A stretch of DNA of 64,000 bases from Robinsoniella peoriensis. GTDB taxonomy: Bacteria > Bacillota > Clostridia > Lachnospirales > Lachnospiraceae. This document shows positions 34,104 through 44,049 of the stretch, one piece after another. The notes below the pieces were generated by a model. It searched no databases and was not told the DNA's origin. It worked only from the letters and a program-made list of their open reading frames with translations. Made by a program: the position numbers and the translations under genes. The DNA is taken from the NCBI RefSeq assembly GCF_042680125.1, contig NZ_JBHTNY010000011.1. The stretch is one strand, 5' to 3'. Numbering within the stretch: position 1 is the stretch's first letter; the number at the start of each line of letters is the position of its first letter.

Positions 34104-35927
34104 TTATTCGGCGGATACCGGAATTTTTACGTAGAAGACAGCGCCGCCAGCCGGATTGTCCTCTACCCACATACTCCCACCAAATTTACCCCTTATCAGG
34201 CCTTCTGAACTGTAAAGGCCTAAACCGGTTCCATTTGCTCCCTTAGTCGTAATCATGCTGTGAAAAAGCTTCTTTTTCACCTCCGGCGAAATACCGGGAC
34301 CGTGATCAGCGACTTTAATAATAATAAACTCATCTTCCAGATAAGGATTCAATATGATTTCCCCGCCTGTCTCTTTCATGGAGTACACAGCATTATCAAT
34401 CAGGTTGTTTAATACCTGTACCAGATTATTTACATCTCCACTTAATAAAAGTTCAGGGGGTACCTTATTTATAATAGTTAATTGGCATTTGTTCTTTGTC
34501 AGGCTGTGATTCATCAGCAGCTGTACCTTTTTTACGACTTCGTCCATGGAGAATTCTACAATATCTGAGGTGTTCATATTAGTAGCCAGACCTTTTACTG
34601 TAGTAATGATATCGGACATATAGCTGCAGCAGCCGCGGATTTTAGCCAGCCATTCTCTCATTTCCTGTGCGATTTCCTGATGGTCTTCCAGAGTTACCGC
34701 AGGGTCATCAATGCTGAGTTCATATTCTGTTACCAGGTTGCCCAGACTTTCCACATTACCGGAGATGGACATAATCGGTGTTTTCAGGTTATGGGAGATC
34801 CCGCCCATCATCTGACCCAGGGACGCCAGGCGCTCTCTTTCCATGGTACGGCTTAAGTTCAGCTGTTCCCGTTTCATGTTTTCTTTTAGCTCGGTCACAT
34901 CTTTTAACAGAGCGACAACACCCACCATGTTGTTCTTCTGAAAGATGGGAGATACTTCAACGGAATAGTAGAATTTTCCGTCTTCACGCAATACAGCCTG
35001 TTCATAAGAGATAACACTGATAGACTGTTTACAGATGTCAAAAAAATTCAAAAGGTTATAGATTACATCTTTTTTCCGGTCTTCCAGAGCGTCTACGGCA
35101 TTTTGAAGATAAGTATCCACCTTCATACCGTAAGATTCCCCAAAGGTTTCCTCAAAAGCCTGATTCGTATTCAGAATAAAGCCATCAGAGGAGATTACTG
35201 CATAGCAGTCTGAAATATTATTTAAAATATTTTCCTGGGCAGTCGGCTTGATCTGCAGGAAATTCAGGTAATAAATAGCAATACCATGAAATGCTATCGT
35301 TACCAGAAAAGCCAGTGGTGTGGCTGTTATGGGCAGAGGGAGTATTTTCAGGGTTGCAACTAAGTTTACAAGGACCGGTATCCCAAGACCGGCGGCAAAT
35401 AAGGATGCCTGCCACAATATTCCCCTGTTCCTGCATTTATAGCCATAGCGCAGACTGATGATAATAGAAGCAATACAATAAACATAATACTGGGTACCGG
35501 ATAATATAAACAGCGGACCAAACTCCACCTCTGAAGCATAGATGGAAAAATTCCGGTAAAATAAATGATGGTACGGATTGGTAAATACAATCAGTGATGT
35601 CATAACAGGAAGCAGGTATAATAAATAATATGCCTTTGGCAGATGTGTAAACTGTTTAACAAAGGTTATGGAAATCAACAGTGTAGTTACGACCATAAGG
35701 GCACATGCCGAACAGGTTATGGCATCCATCAGCATCAAAAGGTTCTTCCTGGAATCCGGAATACATAAGATTCCCAGGATAGCAGTCATCCAGATAAGTA
35801 AAAAGACGGAGGATGCCACATAGAGCTTTTGAATCAGTTTTAAGCGTCCTTTTGAGATGCAGCTGATGATGAAAAAAAGCAAGATAGCAATGGCGATATC
35901 TACGATATGAGGGGCTATTCCCAGCAA
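34104..35927 (-). CDS. Sensor histidine kinase with 7TM, PAS and kinase domains
   Basis: A 607-residue sensor kinase. Seven membrane helices fill residues 1-235 and include TNPYHHLFYRNF, typical of the N-terminal 7TM sensor region (HisKA_7TM type). A PAS domain spans about 240-360, the phospho-accepting H lies in GGISHNLKTPIMSISGN near 382, and the ATPase domain ends the protein (NLIDNAVYSMKE, DHGPGISPEVKKK, GTGLGLY). It starts with TTG after GGAGGAATAAATT, 3 bases beyond the NRPS stop, so its ribosome site overlaps the NRPS end. The ligand is unknown; the NRPS product itself is a possible one. Confidence 0.92.
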   Translation of the reverse strand: MLGIAPHIVDIAIAILLFFIISCISKGRLKLIQKLYVASSVFLLIWMTAILGILCIPDSRKNLLMLMDAITCSACALMVVTTLLISITFVKQFTHLPKAYYLLYLLPVMTSLIVFTNPYHHLFYRNFSIYASEVEFGPLFILSGTQYYVYCIASIIISLRYGYKCRNRGILWQASLFAAGLGIPVLVNLVATLKILPLPITATPLAFLVTIAFHGIAIYYLNFLQIKPTAQENILNNISDCYAVISSDGFILNTNQAFEETFGESYGMKVDTYLQNAVDALEDRKKDVIYNLLNFFDICKQSISVISYEQAVLREDGKFYYSVEVSPIFQKNNMVGVVALLKDVTELKENMKREQLNLSRTMERERLASLGQMMGGISHNLKTPIMSISGNVESLGNLVTEYELSIDDPAVTLEDHQEIAQEMREWLAKIRGCCSYMSDIITTVKGLATNMNTSDIVEFSMDEVVKKVQLLMNHSLTKNKCQLTIINKVPPELLLSGDVNNLVQVLNNLIDNAVYSMKETGGEIILNPYLEDEFIIIKVADHGPGISPEVKKKLFHSMITTKGANGTGLGLYSSEGLIRGKFGGSMWVEDNPAGGAVFYVKIPVSAE

Positions 35928-35930
35928 AAT

Positions 35931-38900
35931 TTATTCCTCCTTCCGGGTGCAGTCAAAGCACCGGCTGATTTTTGTAAGATCCGGCTGGGGCCAGGTAAAT
36001 CCAAGCTGCTGCAGCTGATAAGCCGTATCCCTTGCCTGAATCTGAATCTGTGTATGGAAAGCGGTGCCGGAAAAATAAGCCTCGGCAACTGCCTGAATAA
36101 AAGGAGAACTGTTTTGTGCAGCCTGATCACGGAGCAATTCTTCGAATTCTTCCCGTTTAGCCAGTTCCATATCACAGCAGGATTTTAAAATATCTCCCAA
36201 TGCGGATTCCTGGGGATTGATTACATGGAAAGCAGTGCCCGGCTGATATAATAATTTTACGATTGCCTCCGCACACAAATCCACGCTGGTCATTTCCATA
36301 AATACACGGTCAAATTCCCTGGGAATCTTCTTTAAAATCAGCAATCCCCTGATAATGCGGTAAAATGCATTACTGTCTGGATTTAACTGGAAGACGCCGT
36401 CTTTTGCCCGGGAAACCAGGCGCCCGACACGGAAGATCCTGGCATTTACACCATCCTCTATAGCTTCGGCAACAGCAGCTTCCGCAAGAATTTTGCTTTT
36501 TGTATATGGATTATCCATCCAGTTTTGCCCCATGTCCAGATCACGTTCGCTGTAAAATACAGGGAGTCCGGGGGCATCCATAATATATTCTCCGGCTACA
36601 CTGATTGTGGAAATATGTATCAGTGCGGCAGCGGCATCTCTGGCAAAAGCTATGCAGTTTTCGGTTCCAAAGGTATTTGTAAGGGCAAGCTCATCATTTG
36701 GGGCATAGTGTCTTACATCTGCTGCACAATGGATGACCATATCAACACGATCTGTCAATCGTTCATATTCGGGTGCTGATATGCCAAAATGCTTAAGGGT
36801 GATATCACCGTTTACAATTTCTATACGCCGGGAGACAAAAGAGTAAAAACTTTCTCCAAAATAGCTGGAAATAACTTCTTTAAGCTTCTTTTCCCCTCCG
36901 GTACGTACCAGACAGATTAATTTCTCTATCCCGGTTCCAAGCAATTCATACAGCAGATGTGCCCCCAGATATCCGGTTGCACCGGTTAAAAGAGTTATCC
37001 GGCTTTTTGGGACAGCCTTGTTATTGTCAGGCAGAAACCTTGCAAGCCTTTCTGATTCTGCCCCTGTTTCCACAGTGGCGGCTGTTTCCGGATGGATCTG
37101 GTTACGGCTTCCTGTTATTTTCTCAATCTGACCCGAAAGAGTGGGACAGCTGTAAAAATCATTTAATGAGAAATCGATGTGGTTTTTGTAATACTGGCTG
37201 AGTACCATAATTGCAGTCAGGGATGTTCCGCCCTGTTTAAAAAAGGAAACATTCCAGTCCGGCTTTTTCCCAAGCGCTTCTTCCCAGACTGACTGCAGTA
37301 ATGCCTCCTGAGGATTAGCAAGGGGCTGTCTTTTTGGTATATTCTCTTTCGGCGGTTCCATTTCCATCAGCTGACGGATATCCAGCTTACCACTGGCGGT
37401 ACGTGGAAGAGCACTTAACGGAATAAATATAGAAGGAATCATATAGTCGGGCAGCTGTTCCATTAAATAATCCCTTAACTTTTCCTCTGTGTATTGATTG
37501 GCAGGAACCAGAAATCCCCTCAGTGACTGCACCATATCATTGTTCTTCACAGGAACTACAGCCGCTTCAGAAGCAAAGCGTGACTGAATGATCTGGGAGG
37601 CAATCTCTTCCGGTTCAATACGGTGACCGTTTAATTTCAACTGGTTATCAACACGCCCCAGGCATTGCCAGTTCCCGTCGGCACGAAGCCTCCCAAGATC
37701 TCCTGTTTTGTACATGCGCTGGTTTGCGCATAGCAGATCCGGTACAAATACCTGGTTTGTCAGATCTTCCCGGTTAATATATCCTGCAGCCAGGCATTCC
37801 CCGGCAATGTAGATTTCGCCTACCGCGGTTGGGGGAAGTGGGCGCCTGTTTTCATCCAGCAGATAATAACGGCAGTTTCCGATAGGTTTTCCGATGTGAA
37901 TGCTCTCAGATACAGTCACATTCCCCAGGCAGTTGTGAACAGAAGTTTCCGTAGGTCCGTAAATGTTGTAAATCCGGGCATTTGTCAACTCACGGATTTT
38001 ATCCCTCAGCGAGAGGGTCCAGGGTTCCCCAAGCAGGATGATAATTTCAGCTTCTTTTAATGCTTCACAAAATGCGGAATCGCCCAGGCACATCTGAAGC
38101 CTTGATGGAGTCATCTGTATAATTTTCCCCTGGTCTTTTATAATCCGGTCTGCCAGTTTCCAGGGAAGAAGCATTTCTTCTTCATCTGCTATGGAGATGC
38201 ATCTGCCGTTGGCAAGGGCAAGCAGGGTTTCTGTAGTAAATACGTCAAAAACACAGTTGGATGCGCAGAGGACAGGACTGCCGTTTTCACCCAGCAGAGG
38301 GGTAACGGTACCTGACAGGTTGGAAATAGCCTTGTGCAGCATCATAACGCCTTTCGGCTTACCGGTGGAACCGGATGTATAGATTACATTTAACACATCC
38401 TCCGGGGTTCTTTTGAGTTCCGGAGTCCAGTGGTCATCCAGGGTAAAATTCAGGGGAAGCACCGGGCAGGCTGAAATATCAGGGGGCGTGACAGAATCTC
38501 CCAATAACAGCAGACGGGCTTTTGCATTTTCCAGCATATAGGAAATGCGTTCCGACGGAAAATCAGGATCTACAGGAAGATAAGCAGCGCCTGCTTTTAA
38601 AATACCGAGCATGGTTACCGGCATGTCCCCGTCACGTTTTGGCATAAATGCAACCACATCCCCATGGAGTACGCCTTCCCGAATCAGGTAAACAGCAAGA
38701 GCATCGGAACGCTGTTTTAACTGTGCAAAGGTATAACTGGAATTTTCACCCCAGCAGACAGCTGTACTTTGCGGAGAAAGCAGGGCATAGCGGTCAATCA
38801 TCTGATCAACCATTGCGGCGTCATAAGGCATCCGCATCTGATTTGGTATTTCCAGTAACTGCAGCTGATCCACAGGTGCTGTGGGAGATACTTCACTGAG

Positions 38901-41900
38901 AGGCATTTCCGGATGGATCAGCATGGTTTCCAGAATATGGAGGTAGGACCTGCTGTAAAATTCCATTGTGATACGGTCAAAAATATTTTTCGCATATTCC
39001 AGTGTGAAACGGTATCCATCATGGGTATGTATGGTCTCCAGGTGTAATTCCACTTTAGCTGCATGAATGTCGGAAGGTACCATCTCAAGGTGTGCATCAC
39101 CCAGAGAGAATTCAGAAGGGTTCACGGGCGCCAGGGAAAATAAAGCGTGATACAGTGCCTGGCTGCCACGGCGTTCCTCTGTTTGTGCCAGATTAACGAT
39201 CTCTTCTAATGAAAGATCCTGATGCTCCAGCATATCCAGTACGTCCTGTTTTACTTCCTTTAAATAAGCCATAAAATTCTTGTCGGAAGAAGGATTTAAT
39301 AAAACAGGCAGTGTATTCACAAATACTCCGGTAAGTTCAGACAGTTCCATGTGCCGCCGTCCGGAGACAGGAGATCCGATTATCAGATTTTCATTTCCGG
39401 CAAATTTGGAAAGCATAAGCGCATAGACACTGAGCAGCAGCATATATGGGGTAACCTGATGAGTTTTACAAAATGCTTCAAAAGGAACCAGTATATTTTG
39501 CGGCATGCAAAATACGACTTTGTCCCCTTCACCCAGAAATTCTTTGGGCCGGGGGCGGTCAGTCGGCATGGTCCATTGTGGTACAGATCCCTGTAAACGG
39601 TTTTTCCAATATTCCCGCTGTTCCAGGAGCCATTCTTTGGGCTGCTGTTCCATCCACCAGGCATAGTCTCGGTATCGGACCGGAGCAGGGGCGGGGATTT
39701 CATTGCGGTAATATTGATCCAGCCTGGACAGGGTAAGGGCACTGCTGATTCCATCGGATATAATGTGATGCATATCAAAAAGCAGATATTGTTCCCGGGC
39801 TTCTGTTTCCAGCAGCATTACCCGAAAGAGCGGAGGAACGGCAAGCTCAAATGGACGCACAAATTCTTCCAGTGCCTCATGTGGGTTGTTATGGCTTCTA
39901 CGCTCTAAATGGAATTCTGCTTCTGAATGAATACGGGAAACAACATTCATTCCCTCAATTTCAAAACCGGTACGCAGCATTTCATCATCCGCGATTAACT
40001 GCAGCAGTGCGGCTTCCAAACGATCAGCATCAATCGGGGTAGAAACACGGAATACACCCGGCATATGATAACTGATACCGGTTTTATCCAATTGCTGTAA
40101 TACATAGAAATTTTTCTGCGCCGCTGTAAGAGGGTAGGTACTGCGGTTTGGTGCCGGAGGTATTTTACCCTGCCGCGGGCTTACAGCTACCGGTTCGCCT
40201 CTAAGGAAGTTGCCAAAGCGGCGGATCGTATTATTGGCATACAGATCGGAGATTTTCGGTAATTTCGAAAACACTGCCTCTACCTCTGTAAGCATGGCTA
40301 CTGCATTTAAGGAATCCCCACCGGATAAAAAATAGTTGGTGTGAATGCCAAGCTGCTCATTGGACAGTAGCCTTCTCCATATTTCCAGCAACTTTTCTTC
40401 AATTTCATCAGCAGGAGATTCATGTTCATCGGGAAGCTCCGGCTTCTGAAGGTTATTATAATCTGTCTTTCCGTTAGCGGTCAGTGGAATCTCGGGAAGC
40501 TTCACAGCCAATACGGGCAGCAGGTAATGAGGGAGGTAGCTGGAGGCGAATGCCAGCAGGTCTTCCCCTGAAAGATTCTGATCTGATGTAAAGTATGCAA
40601 TTAAATGATGATCAAAAGCACGTACGGCTACATTTTTAACCAAAGGATGATTTTGGAGCTGTTCTTCAATTTCTGCAGGTTCTACCCGGTGTCCCAGAAT
40701 CTTCAGCTGACTGTCAATACGCCCCTGGAAGACGATCTCCCCTCTGGAATTCCAATAGCCTAAATCTCCGGTCCGGTATAGACGTTCACCTGGAAGATAG
40801 GGGTCAGCAACGAATTTCTGCGCCGTCAGCTCCGGAGCATTCAGGTATCCTGCGGCAAGACAGGTTCCCCCGATATATAATTCTCCGGCAGATCCGATGG
40901 GAAGAGGGCGCATAGAATCATCCAGGATATAAATGCGGCAGTTTGCCATAGGTTTTCCGATGGTGATCATTTCGTTGCCGGATACCACACTGTGGCTGAC
41001 TGCAACGGTTGCCTCTGACGGTCCGTATTGATTATACAGCCGTGCAAGAGTACAGGAGCGCAGAATCTGGTAGATTTCAGGCGAAAGACTTTCACCACCG
41101 CATATGATTGTTTCGATACGGTTCATGGCACTTAAAAATGCAGGCTCTTTTAAGTAAGACTTCAGCCTTGATGGTGTCATTGAGAGAAAACCAACGTCGA
41201 AACGCTCAATCAGCTTAGCCAGTGAAGCCGGATGATTCATTTCTTCCTGTGAAGTGAATACAATGGTTCTGCCGTTCAGCAGTGCGCTCATACTTTCCAG
41301 CAAAAAGGCATCAAAACTAACATTACAAATAGAAAGAACAGCACCCTTTGGATAAAGGGGCGCCATATTATTAGCCAGATTCATTACACTGTACTGGCAG
41401 ATCTGAACGGCCTTCGGCTTACCGGTACTGCCTGAGGTATATACCAGGTAAGCGAGACTGTCGGATGTAATTGCCGGCATATTGTCGATGGCGAAATCGG
41501 CTGCCTGATTCGCAGGGTGAACCAAGAGACTGCGGATACTATTTTGGGGAATCCGGGTATCCATTTCTTCGCCTTCTTCTGTGATACAGTAAGCGGCTCC
41601 GCTTTCTGCTAAAAGTTCAAGAAGCCGGTTCTTTGGCATCGTGATATCCAATAAAAGCCACGCATTTCCCGATATGGCAACCGCGCACATTGCTTTAAAT
41701 AATGATTCACTGCGCTCCAGTAACAATGCGATGGTTTCATTTCCGTCAGGAACAGCGGTAAGCAGATTCCGGGCAATGGTAAGTGCGTCCTGGTAAAGTT
41801 CGCCGTAAGTCGTACGGCGGCCGCAGCAGATGATTGCCGCACGATCCGGCATAGTGAGTGCCTTATCGCGAAGGACATCCCGTAATGTACTTTCTTTTGG

Positions 41901-43292
41901 ATACCATGCATCTGTCTGGTTAAAATCAAAAATCAGATGTTCTTCCTCCTCTTCGCTGATCACGGAAAGATCCGCAATTGGAATATCCGGATTCATAAGG
42001 GCACTATGGAGGATCTGCATAAGATGGTGGTGCAGGGTATCTATTTCCTCTTCTGAGAAAATCTGGGTAAGGTAATCATAATCTACTAAAAAGCGGTTAT
42101 CCGCATCCCGGCTGCTCAGGTGGACGCACAGAGATTCCGCCTGATATCCGCTGTAAAGCCAGCGCCCCTCCAGCGTTACCTGGGCACCTCTCAGATGATG
42201 GATCTGCGTGTTCTGATAGGAAAGTGCAATGCTGAATAACTGGCTGGCTGCCAGATCGTTATCTTTTGCGGTAATTGTCTTCTTAATCTCACTAAATGGA
42301 AAGCGCTGATGATAAAGCAGTTTAAACCAGTCATTTTTCAATTTTTCATTAAATTCCTGAAAAGAAATCGAATCATCCAGTTCATTTACAAAAGGAAGGG
42401 TATTCACAAACATGCCGGCAGTCTGTTTTTCCTGATAGTTTATGCGGTTTACAGTTGGAACACCGATGCAAAAGCGTGTCTGCCCCTTAATACGTTTTAA
42501 ATATATGGCAAGAACCATATAAAAGACAGCAAAAGGAGACACCTTATTCTGTGCACAAAAACTTCCGATCATACGATTGGAACGATTTGAGAGCGAATAA
42601 GACTTTCGAATGCCCACAGGGCTGATATGTGCATACTGGTATTCTTTTGTAAACGCAGGCGGAATATCGGTCAGCATTTCCTGCCAATATGCACGGTCCT
42701 TGTCACTTCTCCTGGAAGTAAGATAGTCCAGTTCAGTCTGGATATGTACAGCATATTCCGGCATAGAAGTACAATCCGGTGCTTCGTTTTGGAGCAGCCG
42801 GAAATAGTTATGAATGATCTGGTTGGTGACAAGGGTTTGTGACCATGCATCTGCAATAATATGGTGGATCTTTGTCAAAATACCCCCTGTATTTTCAGAT
42901 AGTTTAAAAATAATCATCTGACACAGCGGAGAGTCACAAAGGGTAATATGTTCTCTGGCAACAGAAACGTCCCAAATAGATGCGCCCTCCTGGTTTGTTT
43001 TGGAAAAATCCAGAAAAGGTGCTGTCTTTGGTATTTCCGGATCAATATATTGGACAGGGTTATGTTCCTGAAGCGTAATCCTGGTTCTAAGCGTTGAGAA
43101 TGCTTCATAAGCGAAGGTAATGCACTGCTGGAGCAGTTCAGCATTAAAATTTCCTTCAATGCGTAATACGGTACAGATATTGTTGATCGGAACTCCGGGA
43201 TTTGCCATTTCCAGGTTCCAGATATTCTGCTGGCTGTAAGATAGAGGTAAGTATTTTATCGTTGTATCGTCTGCAAAGTTATGATTATCCAC
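35931..43292 (-). CDS. Non-ribosomal peptide synthetase, C-A-T-C-A-T-Reductase
   Basis: A 2453-residue, two-module NRPS. Domains by motif: C1 (about 10-440, HHIIADAW near 141), A1 (460-960, YTSGSTGKPKA near 617), carrier T1 (GGDSLN near 990), C2 (1060-1480, HHIISDG near 1176), A2 (1500-2000, YTSGSTGKPKG near 1639), carrier T2 (GGTSLT near 2022) and a terminal NAD(P)-dependent thioester reductase (2098-2453, TGATGYLG, with YTKSK). The reductase would release a peptide aldehyde (or alcohol). A leading C domain plus ligase and ACP in the operon point to an N-acylated start. Specificity residues read by eye are D-A-L-S-I-G-Q-V-A-K for A1 and D-V-T-Q-I-L-I-V-H-K for A2, which I cannot assign. Start GTG with GAAAGGAAAA. 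Confidence 0.93.
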   Translation of the reverse strand: MDNHNFADDTTIKYLPLSYSQQNIWNLEMANPGVPINNICTVLRIEGNFNAELLQQCITFAYEAFSTLRTRITLQEHNPVQYIDPEIPKTAPFLDFSKTNQEGASIWDVSVAREHITLCDSPLCQMIIFKLSENTGGILTKIHHIIADAWSQTLVTNQIIHNYFRLLQNEAPDCTSMPEYAVHIQTELDYLTSRRSDKDRAYWQEMLTDIPPAFTKEYQYAHISPVGIRKSYSLSNRSNRMIGSFCAQNKVSPFAVFYMVLAIYLKRIKGQTRFCIGVPTVNRINYQEKQTAGMFVNTLPFVNELDDSISFQEFNEKLKNDWFKLLYHQRFPFSEIKKTITAKDNDLAASQLFSIALSYQNTQIHHLRGAQVTLEGRWLYSGYQAESLCVHLSSRDADNRFLVDYDYLTQIFSEEEIDTLHHHLMQILHSALMNPDIPIADLSVISEEEEEHLIFDFNQTDAWYPKESTLRDVLRDKALTMPDRAAIICCGRRTTYGELYQDALTIARNLLTAVPDGNETIALLLERSESLFKAMCAVAISGNAWLLLDITMPKNRLLELLAESGAAYCITEEGEEMDTRIPQNSIRSLLVHPANQAADFAIDNMPAITSDSLAYLVYTSGSTGKPKAVQICQYSVMNLANNMAPLYPKGAVLSICNVSFDAFLLESMSALLNGRTIVFTSQEEMNHPASLAKLIERFDVGFLSMTPSRLKSYLKEPAFLSAMNRIETIICGGESLSPEIYQILRSCTLARLYNQYGPSEATVAVSHSVVSGNEMITIGKPMANCRIYILDDSMRPLPIGSAGELYIGGTCLAAGYLNAPELTAQKFVADPYLPGERLYRTGDLGYWNSRGEIVFQGRIDSQLKILGHRVEPAEIEEQLQNHPLVKNVAVRAFDHHLIAYFTSDQNLSGEDLLAFASSYLPHYLLPVLAVKLPEIPLTANGKTDYNNLQKPELPDEHESPADEIEEKLLEIWRRLLSNEQLGIHTNYFLSGGDSLNAVAMLTEVEAVFSKLPKISDLYANNTIRRFGNFLRGEPVAVSPRQGKIPPAPNRSTYPLTAAQKNFYVLQQLDKTGISYHMPGVFRVSTPIDADRLEAALLQLIADDEMLRTGFEIEGMNVVSRIHSEAEFHLERRSHNNPHEALEEFVRPFELAVPPLFRVMLLETEAREQYLLFDMHHIISDGISSALTLSRLDQYYRNEIPAPAPVRYRDYAWWMEQQPKEWLLEQREYWKNRLQGSVPQWTMPTDRPRPKEFLGEGDKVVFCMPQNILVPFEAFCKTHQVTPYMLLLSVYALMLSKFAGNENLIIGSPVSGRRHMELSELTGVFVNTLPVLLNPSSDKNFMAYLKEVKQDVLDMLEHQDLSLEEIVNLAQTEERRGSQALYHALFSLAPVNPSEFSLGDAHLEMVPSDIHAAKVELHLETIHTHDGYRFTLEYAKNIFDRITMEFYSRSYLHILETMLIHPEMPLSEVSPTAPVDQLQLLEIPNQMRMPYDAAMVDQMIDRYALLSPQSTAVCWGENSSYTFAQLKQRSDALAVYLIREGVLHGDVVAFMPKRDGDMPVTMLGILKAGAAYLPVDPDFPSERISYMLENAKARLLLLGDSVTPPDISACPVLPLNFTLDDHWTPELKRTPEDVLNVIYTSGSTGKPKGVMMLHKAISNLSGTVTPLLGENGSPVLCASNCVFDVFTTETLLALANGRCISIADEEEMLLPWKLADRIIKDQGKIIQMTPSRLQMCLGDSAFCEALKEAEIIILLGEPWTLSLRDKIRELTNARIYNIYGPTETSVHNCLGNVTVSESIHIGKPIGNCRYYLLDENRRPLPPTAVGEIYIAGECLAAGYINREDLTNQVFVPDLLCANQRMYKTGDLGRLRADGNWQCLGRVDNQLKLNGHRIEPEEIASQIIQSRFASEAAVVPVKNNDMVQSLRGFLVPANQYTEEKLRDYLMEQLPDYMIPSIFIPLSALPRTASGKLDIRQLMEMEPPKENIPKRQPLANPQEALLQSVWEEALGKKPDWNVSFFKQGGTSLTAIMVLSQYYKNHIDFSLNDFYSCPTLSGQIEKITGSRNQIHPETAATVETGAESERLARFLPDNNKAVPKSRITLLTGATGYLGAHLLYELLGTGIEKLICLVRTGGEKKLKEVISSYFGESFYSFVSRRIEIVNGDITLKHFGISAPEYERLTDRVDMVIHCAADVRHYAPNDELALTNTFGTENCIAFARDAAAALIHISTISVAGEYIMDAPGLPVFYSERDLDMGQNWMDNPYTKSKILAEAAVAEAIEDGVNARIFRVGRLVSRAKDGVFQLNPDSNAFYRIIRGLLILKKIPREFDRVFMEMTSVDLCAEAIVKLLYQPGTAFHVINPQESALGDILKSCCDMELAKREEFEELLRDQAAQNSSPFIQAVAEAYFSGTAFHTQIQIQARDTAYQLQQLGFTWPQPDLTKISRCFDCTRKEE

Positions 43293-43316
43293 TTTTTTTC
43301 CTTTCGTACAATGAAC

Positions 43317-43345
43317 TTGACATAAAAATAAGTATCCAATAGAAT
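43317..43345 (+). promoter_or_regulatory. Promoter of the phosphopantetheinyl transferase gene
   Basis: TTGACA (43317-43322), 17 bases, TAGAAT (43340-43345). RNA would start near 43352. It lies in the 77-base gap shared with the divergent NRPS operon, so both could be controlled together. Confidence 0.7.
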
Positions 43346-43369
43346 GAAAATAGGATTGGAGTACTGTTA

Positions 43370-43933
43370 ATGAATACGCTTAATTTTTATGATGTTTTTG
43401 TTTACATATGTAAAGGAACCGACCCATCTCTTCGCAACCGGCGTCTTCAAAAATGTGCCCGGCATTATGCAGGGCTGTATGGAGACGAAATCAACTGCTA
43501 TACAGAAAAATATGGGAATTATGGAAAACCGTATTTTTCAGAAAACAGGGGAGTCCATTATTCAATTTCCCACAGTGGGGACTACTGGATGTGCGCATTT
43601 CATAAAGAACCCATCGGATTTGATATACAAGAGCATAAAGCGATAGATTTTATAAATATTGCGAAACACTGGTATCATCCGCAAGAATATGAAACAGTTC
43701 TTGAAAAAGGCGCAAACCAATTTTACGATATTTGGTGCGCCAAGGAAAGTTATCTGAAATATATAGGCATGGGACTGCGTCAGCCAATGAAAGATTTTTC
43801 AGTTATTGAGGAAAATAAACTGAAAAATCGGATATTAGACACAGAACTGGTAAATATTTCCAGAAAGCCCGGATATTCTTTATGCATATGTGCAGAAAAA
43901 ATCATAAATATTTATTTTTTAGTATATTTCTAA
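43370..43933 (+). CDS. 4'-Phosphopantetheinyl transferase (Sfp type)
   Basis: A 187-residue enzyme that moves phosphopantetheine from CoA to the serines of carrier domains. Family motifs: YSISHSGDYWMCA near residue 63, IGFDIQEHK near 83 (magnesium-binding D), and the WCAKESYLKYIGMG motif near 123. It is divergent from the NRPS and is the obvious activator of its two carrier domains and of the ACP. The protein is slightly shorter than Sfp (about 224 aa), mainly at the C-terminus. Confidence 0.93.
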   Translation: MNTLNFYDVFVYICKGTDPSLRNRRLQKCARHYAGLYGDEINCYTEKYGNYGKPYFSENRGVHYSISHSGDYWMCAFHKEPIGFDIQEHKAIDFINIAKHWYHPQEYETVLEKGANQFYDIWCAKESYLKYIGMGLRQPMKDFSVIEENKLKNRILDTELVNISRKPGYSLCICAEKIINIYFLVYF

Positions 43934-44049
43934 AAATTGTATAGCTTATTATACAAGGATTAACCATATAGTGTCAATAGAGGAAATTTTGGGTTTCCCG
44001 ATTTCGGATCTTCTGCATATACTGGTAAAAAAGAGATTGGATAATTACT

